A stretch of DNA of 23,753 nucleotides from Terrisporobacter sp. (GTDB taxonomy: Bacteria; Bacillota_A; Clostridia; Peptostreptococcales; Peptostreptococcaceae). The notes beneath the pieces are model-generated. The model worked only from the letters and a program-made list of their open reading frames with translations, was not told the DNA's origin and did not search any database. Below are positions 1 through 6,885 of the stretch, one piece after another. The stretch covers positions 1 through 23,753 of the forward strand of contig JARKUZ010000048.1 of NCBI GenBank assembly GCA_029851945.1. The letters are read 5' to 3'. The position numbers and the translations under genes were made by a program. The stretch's first letter is position 1; each line of letters begins with the position of its first letter.

Positions 1-1
1 A

Positions 2-160
2 GATAATGTTGTAATTGGAGCAGGAAGTATTGTAACAAAGAATATTCCTTCTAATGTAGTTGCTGTAGGAAATCCATGTAAGGTGCTTCGTGAAGTTAAT
101 GAAGATGATAAAAAATATTACTTCAAAAATCGTATGATTTCAAAAGAGCTTTTAAAATAA
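2..160 (+). CDS. Hexapeptide-repeat sugar O-acetyltransferase, 3' end only
   Basis: Only the last 52 residues are in the window; the 5' end lies to the left. The reading frame from base 2 gives a left-handed beta-helix turn ([16 protein letters not shown]) followed by [14 protein letters not shown]. This is the characteristic C-terminus of maltose/galactoside O-acetyltransferases (Maa/LacA type), which transfer acetyl from acetyl-CoA to the 6-hydroxyl of sugars in the cytoplasm. The frame closes with TAA at 160 and is followed by a stem-loop, so it ends its own transcription unit and is probably not linked to the sulfatase genes. The exact acceptor sugar cannot be told from the fragment; a serine or other xenobiotic acetyltransferase of the same fold is less likely given the GNPCKVLRE ending. 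Confidence 0.85.
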   Translation, partial: DNVVIGAGSIVTKNIPSNVVAVGNPCKVLREVNEDDKKYYFKNRMISKELLK

Positions 161-207
161 AAGTTTTTATTTATGAGATAAATTTATTAATATAAAAATT
201 AAATAGA

Positions 208-257
208 TTTTAATAAGAGAAAAGGAAGGGATAACCCTTCTTTTTCTCTTATTAAAA
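208..257 (+). terminator. Long perfect stem-loop, probable terminator after the acetyltransferase
   Basis: The arms 208-230 and 235-257 pair over 23 base pairs with one G-U pair and a 4-base loop (ATAA). The GC-rich top (GGAAGGG / CCCTTCT) is followed within the 3' arm by a T-rich run, which could serve as the U-tract of a shorter terminator hairpin. No T-run follows the whole stem on the plus strand (GGGG comes next), so the full-length form is atypical. It separates the acetyltransferase from the sulfatase-maturase operon. Confidence 0.7.
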
Positions 258-403
258 GGGGTAGAAGTAACATAAGGAAATGTATGTAATAATCATATAA
301 ATATGATTGTTAGTATACCACCCCAATTAAATGTTCGATAATTTATGGGATGTTTAAATGGAAAAGTTCCTTAATGATATTTGATAAAATAATTTAATTT
401 ACT

Positions 404-432
404 TTGAAAAGTATATATACAAATTTTATATA
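404..432 (+). promoter_or_regulatory. Candidate sigma-A promoter for the exporter/anSME operon
   Basis: TTGAAA at 404-409 is followed after 17 bases by TATATA at 427-432, and TATAAT occurs two bases further on (429-434). The match is fair, but in DNA this A+T-rich such boxes occur by chance. It fits because it lies upstream of the palindrome at 472-489 and of the first gene, with about 170 bases of leader. Confidence 0.35.
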
Positions 433-471
433 ATTATATACTAAAAGTTAGCTATTTAATTATTTAAAGTG

Positions 472-489
472 TATTTTCATATGAAAATA
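472..489. repeat. 18-bp perfect palindrome, possible operator
   Basis: TATTTTCATATGAAAATA reads identically on both strands. It sits about 40 bases downstream of the candidate promoter and about 105 bases before the first start codon of the operon, a position suited to a repressor. A self-complementary RNA with no loop would be a poor hairpin, so a DNA-binding dimer is the more natural partner. No regulator family is identified. Confidence 0.4.
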
Positions 490-607
490 TATTGAAACAT
501 ACATTATTTTGCATAGTAAAGCTTAATAGGAAAAAAATGATTATTAAATAAATCTATATTTAAATGTAGAATTTTAAGTGTAAATATTAAAAATGGGAGG
601 AACACAT

Positions 608-1390
608 ATGCAAATATTATATTTTTTAATAGCTATTTTAGCAACAAGTATAGGAGCCACGGCTGGTATAGGTGGAGGAGTTATAATAAAACCTATATTA
701 GACTTTTTAGGTGGGTATAATCTTGAAACTATAAATATGTTATCATCATTTACTATATTTTCAATGGCTATAGTTTCTATAATTAAGCAAATTAGATATA
801 AGTTTAAGTTAGAAGTTAGAAAGACAGTACTTATAGGATTTGGATCTATTTTAGGGGGAATTTTAGGAGATTATATTTTAAATAAAATAATTGATATTGT
901 GAATAATGATGCAAAAGTAATTATGTATCAAAATATAATTTTAGCAATACTGCTTATAGCTGTGTTTATATATATGAATAATAAAAATAATATGAAGCAG
1001 TTTAAAATAGAAAATAGCTTATTATGTATTATTATAGGTATGGGATTAGGAACAATATCTTCATTTTTAAGTATTGGGGGTGGACCTGTTAATGTTTGTG
1101 TATTAACTTTATTTTTCTCTATGAATGCTAAGGAAGCAGCTGTTAATTCAATAATAACAATTTTATTTTCGCAAATGCCTAAGATATTTACTTCAATAGA
1201 TAACGTATTTGCGGGATATTATGATTTAACTATGTTACCTGTAATGGTTATTGGAGGAATCATAGGTGGAATTGTAGGATCAAAACTAAATAAGAATATG
1301 AGTAATGAGTTTATAGTAAGAGTATTAAATATGGTAATTTTATTTCTTGTATTATTAAATATATATAATGTATTAGGGGTATTTAGATAA
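608..1390 (+). CDS. TauE/SafE (TSUP) family membrane transporter, probable sulfur-anion exporter
   Basis: Predicted polytopic membrane protein of 260 residues with about eight hydrophobic segments arranged as two repeats. Each repeat carries the glycine-rich TSUP signature: GATAGIGGGVIIKPIL near the N-terminus and SSFLSIGGGPVNV around the middle. Members of this family move sulfite, sulfoacetate, sulfate and related small anions across the cytoplasmic membrane. I chose ATG 608 rather than ATG 593 because GGGAGG at 595-600 is then a correctly spaced ribosome binding site. The gene is first in an operon, 28 bases before the sulfatase-maturase gene, so export of sulfate or sulfite released by sulfatases is a reasonable job; that role is inferred from context, and the family name alone does not fix substrate or direction. 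Confidence 0.85.
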   Translation: MQILYFLIAILATSIGATAGIGGGVIIKPILDFLGGYNLETINMLSSFTIFSMAIVSIIKQIRYKFKLEVRKTVLIGFGSILGGILGDYILNKIIDIVNNDAKVIMYQNIILAILLIAVFIYMNNKNNMKQFKIENSLLCIIIGMGLGTISSFLSIGGGPVNVCVLTLFFSMNAKEAAVNSIITILFSQMPKIFTSIDNVFAGYYDLTMLPVMVIGGIIGGIVGSKLNKNMSNEFIVRVLNMVILFLVLLNIYNVLGVFR

Positions 1391-1418
1391 ATAAATATAT
1401 TAAAAGGGTGATTAAGGG

Positions 1419-2537
1419 ATGAGTAGAAATATTAGTGCAATGATAAAGCCATCTTCTAGTAAATGTAATTTAAAATGTAAATATTGTTTTTATAATTCTA
1501 TAGCAGATGCTAGAGATGTTAAAGATTATGGATTTATGAGTATTGATACATTAAAAGAAATAGTTAATAAGATAGATGATTATTGCAGAGGGGGCCATTG
1601 TAATTTAGGATTCCAAGGTGGGGAATCTATGTTAGTTGGAATAGATTATTATAAAGCTCTTATTAAGTATATTAATGAAAGTAAATATGGAACAAAGTTT
1701 AATATTAGTATTCAAACTAATGGAACACTTATAAATGATGAATGGGCAAAACTATTTAAAGAAAACAATTTCTTAGTTGGTGTATCATTAGATGGCACAA
1801 AGGAAATACATAATTTAAATAGAGTTAACTATTTAAATGAGGATACATTTAATAGTGTTATTAAAGGAATTAATTTATTAAAAAAATATGATGTTAATTT
1901 TAATATATTGGTTGTTGTAACATCAGCATTATGTAAAAAGATTGATAGCTGTTATAAGTATTTTAAAAAGAATGATTTTAAATATCTTCAATTCATACCA
2001 TGTTTAGAGCCATTAGAAAATGAAAGAGAAGATTTAAAATCTTATTCTCTTACTTCAGAGGAGTATTCGAAATTCTTGCAAAAATTATTCTCATTATGGT
2101 ATGAGGATGCAATGAAGGGTGACTATGTAAGTATTAGACAGTTTGATAATATTTTAGGACTGTTTTTAGGACAAGATTATGAATCTTGTGATATGAGAGG
2201 TGTATGTTCTTGCCAACATATTGTAGAAAGTGATGGATCCATGTATCCATGTGACTTCTATACTTATGAAAAATATTCTATAGGTAATATTTTAAATGAA
2301 ACTTTTGATGAAATACACGAAAAAGAAAAAACTGTTAATTTTATTAAGGATTCTTTTAATAAAAGTTCTAAATGTGATACATGTAAGTTTAATTTTGTAT
2401 GTAGAGGTGGATGTAGAAGACATAGGGAAAAACAAAATGATAATCTGAATTTTTTATGCTCAGCATATTATGATTTCTATTCTAATACTTTGAGTGCTTT
2501 TGAAATCGTAGCAAAAAGAATTAAATGTAATTATTAA
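1419..2537 (+). CDS. Anaerobic sulfatase-maturating enzyme (radical SAM, SPASM domain)
   Basis: A 372-residue radical SAM protein. The SAM-cluster motif CNLKCKYC gives C16, C20 and C23, followed by the FQGGE motif. The SPASM domain shows C257, C263, C278, C319, C322, C328, C332 and C347, enough for two auxiliary [4Fe-4S] clusters, and YPCDFY places an aspartate (D279) where the characterised C. perfringens enzyme has its catalytic Asp277. Length and cysteine spacing agree with that enzyme as I recall it. These proteins oxidise the active-site Cys (or Ser) of sulfatases to C-alpha-formylglycine in the cytoplasm without oxygen. Both sulfatases in this window carry the Cys-type motif, making them the obvious clients although they lie in a different operon. 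AAGGGTG at 1404-1410 is the ribosome binding site. Confidence 0.95.
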   Translation: MSRNISAMIKPSSSKCNLKCKYCFYNSIADARDVKDYGFMSIDTLKEIVNKIDDYCRGGHCNLGFQGGESMLVGIDYYKALIKYINESKYGTKFNISIQTNGTLINDEWAKLFKENNFLVGVSLDGTKEIHNLNRVNYLNEDTFNSVIKGINLLKKYDVNFNILVVVTSALCKKIDSCYKYFKKNDFKYLQFIPCLEPLENEREDLKSYSLTSEEYSKFLQKLFSLWYEDAMKGDYVSIRQFDNILGLFLGQDYESCDMRGVCSCQHIVESDGSMYPCDFYTYEKYSIGNILNETFDEIHEKEKTVNFIKDSFNKSSKCDTCKFNFVCRGGCRRHREKQNDNLNFLCSAYYDFYSNTLSAFEIVAKRIKCNY

Positions 2538-2573
2538 ATTATTTATAGCAGGGAGAAAAGGAGGAGAAAAATA

Positions 2574-3539
2574 TTGGTTGGTAAATATATAGAAAAGCTT
2601 AAAATGATTAAAGGTAAAGTCATATTTTTTGCTGGAATAGTAATAGTGCTAATATTGCTTTTTACAAAGCTAATATTAGCACATGAAAAAGATAACTTTA
2701 AAACCGTATTAACAATAAATGATAATAATATTACTGTAAGTGAATTTATGATTAATTATGATAATGATATTGAGAGTTCTTTAGAAAAATTAATTGAAAA
2801 TAGAGCAATATTAAATATATTAAAGAGATATGAAATTATTGAAAGTACTAATTATAAGGATATTTTAAGTGATTTAAAGCAAGAAAATAAAAGAAGATTA
2901 AAGGCAAAAGAAAATAATGAGATTATTTATGGACCTATTCAATATAGTCCTAAACAGTATTATGAATATATATTATCAAATGGACAAGCTGAACTAGAGT
3001 CTATTATTGAAGATGAATACATGACAGAAATCAATTATAAAATACAATTAATTTATGAAGAAAATATAGATGATTTTAAAATTGAGGATGCAGTAGAATG
3101 TGAAATAATATCTATTAGTTTTACAAATGAAGATGGTTCAGTTAATGATTTAGAAAAGAAAGAAGCCAAAAAAATATTAGAAGAAATTAGGATGAATTTT
3201 GAAGAAAATACTTTTAAATCTTATAAAAACGTTTACTGTGAAAAGTATGAATTTAAATATGAAAATAAATCTTTAGATGAAAATTATAAAGCTGAATTAA
3301 AAGAAAAAGCTTTAGAACTTCAAGTTGGAGATGTTAGTGAAGTAATAGAATTTAATGGATCCTATCATATTTTAAAATGTCTAAATAGATATAACCAAGG
3401 ATATGAAAAATTAGATGTAGTAAGAGATCAAATTATCGTAGATGAAATTGATTCAATAGTTAGTAAACTAATAAATGAAGAAAAAGAAAGTATGAGGATA
3501 GAAATTAATGAGGAGGTGCTTAATAAAATAGGGGAATAA
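2574..3539 (+). CDS. Membrane-anchored parvulin-like (PpiC-type) peptidyl-prolyl isomerase
   Basis: A 321-residue protein with a positively charged N-terminus, one hydrophobic anchor (about residues 17-36, VIFFAGIVIVLILLFTKLIL) and an exterior domain rich in Glu and Lys. A SurA-like helical part (about 45-190) is followed by a parvulin-like end, where LQVGDVSEVIEF and GSYHILKCLNR match the last strands of the PpiC fold. Full catalytic residues are not obvious, so it may act mainly as a folding chaperone. The start is TTG: AGGAGG at 2559-2564 lies nine bases before it, whereas the first in-frame ATG (2604) has no good site. It begins 36 bases after the anSME and 80 bases before the secreted beta-helix protein, whose folding outside the membrane it might assist; that pairing is inference. 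Confidence 0.75.
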   Translation: MVGKYIEKLKMIKGKVIFFAGIVIVLILLFTKLILAHEKDNFKTVLTINDNNITVSEFMINYDNDIESSLEKLIENRAILNILKRYEIIESTNYKDILSDLKQENKRRLKAKENNEIIYGPIQYSPKQYYEYILSNGQAELESIIEDEYMTEINYKIQLIYEENIDDFKIEDAVECEIISISFTNEDGSVNDLEKKEAKKILEEIRMNFEENTFKSYKNVYCEKYEFKYENKSLDENYKAELKEKALELQVGDVSEVIEFNGSYHILKCLNRYNQGYEKLDVVRDQIIVDEIDSIVSKLINEEKESMRIEINEEVLNKIGE

Positions 3540-3621
3540 GCAAAACAATAATATGTAATGTAGAAGTTGAAAAATTGATAATCAATGGTTAAGTTTGAGT
3601 GTAATAGTAAAGGAGAATGGT

Positions 3622-6600
3622 ATGAAAAAATATTTATCTATTTTTATAGCTTTAATTTTTATTATAGGTATTATGCCTATTAAATCTGTAAAGGCAGAAG
3701 AAATACTAGGTACTACTTATTATGTAGATTATTCAACAGGAAATGATGAAAATGAAGGTAGCAGTGAAAATAAGGCTTGGAGGACATTAGAGAAAGTAAA
3801 TAGTAAAATTTTTAAACCAGGAGATAAAATTCTTTTTAAATCTGGAGAAACATGGACTGGAGTTTTAAATCCAAAGGGATCAGGATGTGAAGGTAAACCT
3901 ATAATAATTGATAAGTATGGTGGAGATGTTAAACCTAGATTTGTTGGAGAAGAAAATGAACCTCATGTTTTTTACTTATATAATGAGGAGTATTGGGAAA
4001 TAAATAATTTAGATATTTCAGCTAACTATACAACTTCATTAGAAAGAAGAGCAGTTCGTATTAAAGCTGAAGATAAAGGTGTAGTAAACCATATTTATTT
4101 AAATGGATTAGATATACATGATGTTCAAATAAATTTAAAGTATCCAAATAGTAATGCATATAAAACGTCAGGAGGTATATTTGTGGAAATAACAGGTAAT
4201 TCAGTTCCGACAAAATATGATGATTTAGTAATTGAAAATTGTACTATACAAAATGTTGATAGAACTGGAATACAACTTTTATGGTCATCTTGGTCTAATA
4301 GAGGGGGAGTTAATACAGGTTCAGGGAGATGGTATCCAAGTACAAATGTAGTAGTTAAAAATAATTTAATTAAGAGTACTGCAGGGGATGGAATTGTAGT
4401 TCAGGGAACTGATGGAGCCATAATAGAACATAATATAATTGATGATTTTGCTGCAAGAAATCAAGGTATAGCATATAACTGTGCTGCTTGGTCTCATAAT
4501 TCAGATAATACTGTATTTAGATATAATACTGGTTTAAATGGAAATACAACTAAAGATGGTATGCCTTGGGATAGTGATGGATATAGTAATGGAACTATAT
4601 TTGAATATAACTATAGTAAAAATAATGAAGGTGGAGCATATTTAATCATTAGTTATGGAGAAGGAGGAAGTCCAACTGGATTAGCAGATTCAAGGGACTC
4701 GGTATTTAGATATAACATTAGTGAAAATGATAGATTTGCATTAATGACAATGACAAATCCTGTTGGAAATCATAAAATTTACAATAATGTATTTTATGTT
4801 GGTCCTGAAAGACAAGTAGATACATTTTTCTATGGAAATATGTCACATAAAGATATAGGTGTGAATTTTACAAATAATATTTTTTATGTAGATGAAAAGG
4901 ATGGAAAGAGCGGCCACTTAAATGGAAATTGGGCAACAAAATTTGAGTATGATAGTAACATTTATTATTCAAAACACGAAGGTGGAATTTCTAAACTACC
5001 TAAAGATCCAAATAAAATTATAGAAGATCCTATGTTTGTTGCAGCAGGAACTGGTGAAGCTGGATATAAAGTTATGGAAAATTCGCCAGCTATAAATGCA
5101 GGTAAGTATATAGTTGATAATGGAGAAAAAGATTACTATGGGAATAAGCTTTATAATGGTGCACCTGATATAGGTGTGCATGAATATAGTGATACTGTTT
5201 TTGATTTAGTATCAACAGAAAAGAGTATAGAAGTTAACTCCCTTAAAGAAGACATTAATTATGAAAATGTGAACAAAGAAGTTAATGAAACTAATTTAAT
5301 TGTTAACGGAGATTTTGAATCAAGTCAAAGTATTAATTCATCTTCAGATAAGAATACTTGGTATAAAAATTCAAACAATATAGGGGTTATATCATCTGAA
5401 TATAAAAAAGATGGAAATTATGGATTAATGGTAAAGAATCATGCTTCAGGAGGAAGTTTTGTAAATTATAAACCTATATTAAAAGAAAAAACTACTTATA
5501 AGTTAATATATGATGCTAAAAAAGTATCTGGGAATCCAAAACCACTGCAAATCAAATGGTTTGATTCAGATAGTAGCTTAAATGATGGATATGATGGTGG
5601 AGTTGGGGCTCAGCTTTCAAATGAATGGAATACTTATGAAGTTGAGTTTAGCACAGGTGAAGCATTTAAAAATAATGAACCACCAATGATTTTTGTTGCA
5701 TCTACTCCTAATGGAGAAATATGGATAGATAATGTTAGATTAATAGAAATTGGAGCAGTAACTCCAGATAATGGAGACATTGAAGAAGAAGTATTTGATT
5801 TAACAAAAGTTAAAGAATTATTAAATAGAGCAGAAGAATTATTAAGTAATACAGTAATTGGAGAAGAAGTGGGACAAACTCCTGAAAAAGTAGTTAATAG
5901 ATTGAAAAAAGCTATAGATATAGGTAAAGAAGTTATAGCTTATGAAAATAGTGGTATGAGTAAACAGGCTCAGGATGATATAGAAGTAATTTTAGAAAGG
6001 TCTATTGATGCAGCTGAAAGAAGTAAAATCACTGAGAATACAGGTAATATTGATAATATTGAAGGAGTTACAATTACAGATTTAGCATATGCTATTAAAT
6101 TTATGGGTAAGCAAGCAGATTTATTTAATGAAAATTGGAGTGAAGCAAAATATAGTGATTTTGATGGAGATGACAGAGTTGATTTTGAAGATATAATGAA
6201 ATTAGCTAACATTATTTCTAGTAATAATAATATAGAAGATAGTTTTGAAGTGGTTAAAGATAATAATTCTATAAAGGTAGGTGATGTATTTGAAGTTGTT
6301 TATACATTAAATGATTTAAATAATTTACTTGCACAAGATATTAAAGTTAAATATGATACAAATGTTTTAGAATTAGTATCATTTAATACAACTATCGGAT
6401 ATAAAAATGGAGTATTAGAGAAAAATATAAAGAAAAATTATCATTCTTTCTTAAATAATAGATTAGATGATGGAAATAATATTATTTTAAGTGCAGATAG
6501 TTATAAAAATGTATTAAATGGTGATACACCAATAATGAGTTTACAATTTAAAGCTATAGGTGGAGGTAGTACAAATATTGTTGCATATGATAATTTAGTA

Positions 6601-6708
6601 GATGTTAATGGAGATGTAACTTCGAAAACAACTATATTGAAAGGTGCAGTAACAGTAGAGGGGAGTGAAATAACCAAACTAGGAGAAAGACAAGAAGAAA
6701 ATTCGTAA
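3622..6708 (+). CDS. Secreted right-handed beta-helix protein with CBM-like, FIVAR, dockerin and cohesin modules
   Basis: A 1028-residue modular exoprotein. The start is ATG 3622, with AAAGGAG at 3609-3615; an earlier in-frame TTG (3595) is not used in this reading. A signal peptide (MKKYLSIFIALIFI... ending VKA) is cleaved before EE. Modules by approximate residue: right-handed beta-helix 31-522 with pectate-lyase-like N-x-I/F repeats and a conserved-looking acidic patch (MPWDSDGY) followed by EYNYSKNNEGGAYL; CBM4/9-like jelly roll 557-708 (NGDFES... WIDNVRL); FIVAR helical repeat 725-802; dockerin-like 814-866 with one clear calcium loop (DFDGDDRVDFED) and a degenerate first one; cohesin-like 875-1016. 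It should act outside the cell on a polysaccharide, as lyase or glycosidase, but the specific activity is not recognised. It ends with ERQEENS, before a broken sorting signal. A small inverted repeat (ATTGAT-A-ATCAAT, 3574-3586) lies upstream. Confidence 0.85.
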   Translation: MKKYLSIFIALIFIIGIMPIKSVKAEEILGTTYYVDYSTGNDENEGSSENKAWRTLEKVNSKIFKPGDKILFKSGETWTGVLNPKGSGCEGKPIIIDKYGGDVKPRFVGEENEPHVFYLYNEEYWEINNLDISANYTTSLERRAVRIKAEDKGVVNHIYLNGLDIHDVQINLKYPNSNAYKTSGGIFVEITGNSVPTKYDDLVIENCTIQNVDRTGIQLLWSSWSNRGGVNTGSGRWYPSTNVVVKNNLIKSTAGDGIVVQGTDGAIIEHNIIDDFAARNQGIAYNCAAWSHNSDNTVFRYNTGLNGNTTKDGMPWDSDGYSNGTIFEYNYSKNNEGGAYLIISYGEGGSPTGLADSRDSVFRYNISENDRFALMTMTNPVGNHKIYNNVFYVGPERQVDTFFYGNMSHKDIGVNFTNNIFYVDEKDGKSGHLNGNWATKFEYDSNIYYSKHEGGISKLPKDPNKIIEDPMFVAAGTGEAGYKVMENSPAINAGKYIVDNGEKDYYGNKLYNGAPDIGVHEYSDTVFDLVSTEKSIEVNSLKEDINYENVNKEVNETNLIVNGDFESSQSINSSSDKNTWYKNSNNIGVISSEYKKDGNYGLMVKNHASGGSFVNYKPILKEKTTYKLIYDAKKVSGNPKPLQIKWFDSDSSLNDGYDGGVGAQLSNEWNTYEVEFSTGEAFKNNEPPMIFVASTPNGEIWIDNVRLIEIGAVTPDNGDIEEEVFDLTKVKELLNRAEELLSNTVIGEEVGQTPEKVVNRLKKAIDIGKEVIAYENSGMSKQAQDDIEVILERSIDAAERSKITENTGNIDNIEGVTITDLAYAIKFMGKQADLFNENWSEAKYSDFDGDDRVDFEDIMKLANIISSNNNIEDSFEVVKDNNSIKVGDVFEVVYTLNDLNNLLAQDIKVKYDTNVLELVSFNTTIGYKNGVLEKNIKKNYHSFLNNRLDDGNNIILSADSYKNVLNGDTPIMSLQFKAIGGGSTNIVAYDNLVDVNGDVTSKTTILKGAVTVEGSEITKLGERQEENS

Positions 6709-6720
6709 AATAAAATATAA

Positions 6721-6876
6721 GATATAGTACAAAGTAAGCTAGAACAAGAAAATAACAATAATCTTCCTAAAACTAGCAAAGTATTTATGTGCGTAGTAAT
6801 ACTTATAGCAATAAGTTTAGCTATAGGTGGAATTAAACTTAAAATAATAAACCACCCTTTAATTGGGTGGTTTTAA
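6721..6876 (+). pseudogene. Decayed LPXTG-type cell-wall sorting signal cut off from the beta-helix protein
   Basis: After the TAA at 6706-6708 and a second in-frame TAA at 6718-6720, the same reading frame continues open to TAA at 6874-6876. It encodes DIVQSKLEQENNNN, then LPKTS (6763-6777), a hydrophobic stretch of about 18 residues (starting VFMCVVIL, ending LAIGGI) and a short basic tail (KLK). This is the exact architecture of a sortase substrate C-terminus, except that the fifth motif residue is Ser instead of Gly (AGC, one transition from GGC) and two stops separate it from the parent. The frame then runs into the terminator, so the original stop may also be lost. It has no start codon or ribosome binding site of its own. 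Confidence 0.75.
6849..6876. terminator. Convergent intrinsic terminator
   Basis: AAACCACCC (6849-6857) pairs with GGGTGGTTT (6865-6873) around a 7-base loop. The plus strand continues with T-rich sequence (TTTTAATTATATTTTTTAT), ending the beta-helix operon. On the minus strand an A/T-rich flank follows the stem, so it can also end the regulator gene whose stop is at 6886-6888. Confidence 0.85.
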
Positions 6877-6885
6877 TTATATTTT

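Larger units (their letters stand above)
258..594 (+). promoter_or_regulatory. Non-coding upstream region of the exporter/anSME operon
   Basis: No coding sequence is visible in these roughly 340 very A+T-rich bases. The stretch holds a candidate promoter (404-432), an interrupted inverted repeat (291-308, AATCATAT-AA-ATATGATT) and an 18-bp perfect palindrome (472-489). I see no recognisable riboswitch or leader terminator. It is the only sizeable gap before the four-gene operon and is therefore the likely place of its control. Confidence 0.6.

Noticed and set aside
258..594. Riboswitch or attenuator upstream of the exporter/anSME operon
   Set aside because: No conserved aptamer pairing and no terminator directly before the first gene were found; only short A+T-rich inverted repeats.
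593..607. In-frame ATG at 593 as start of the TauE/SafE gene
   Set aside because: GGGAGG lies inside the five extra codons and is ideally placed for ATG 608; nothing like a ribosome binding site precedes 593.
6501..6779. Minus-strand open frame crossing the end of the beta-helix gene and the sorting-signal remnant
   Set aside because: It is antisense to the cohesin-like region; the plus-strand frame gives recognisable domain and LPKTS features while this one gives none.
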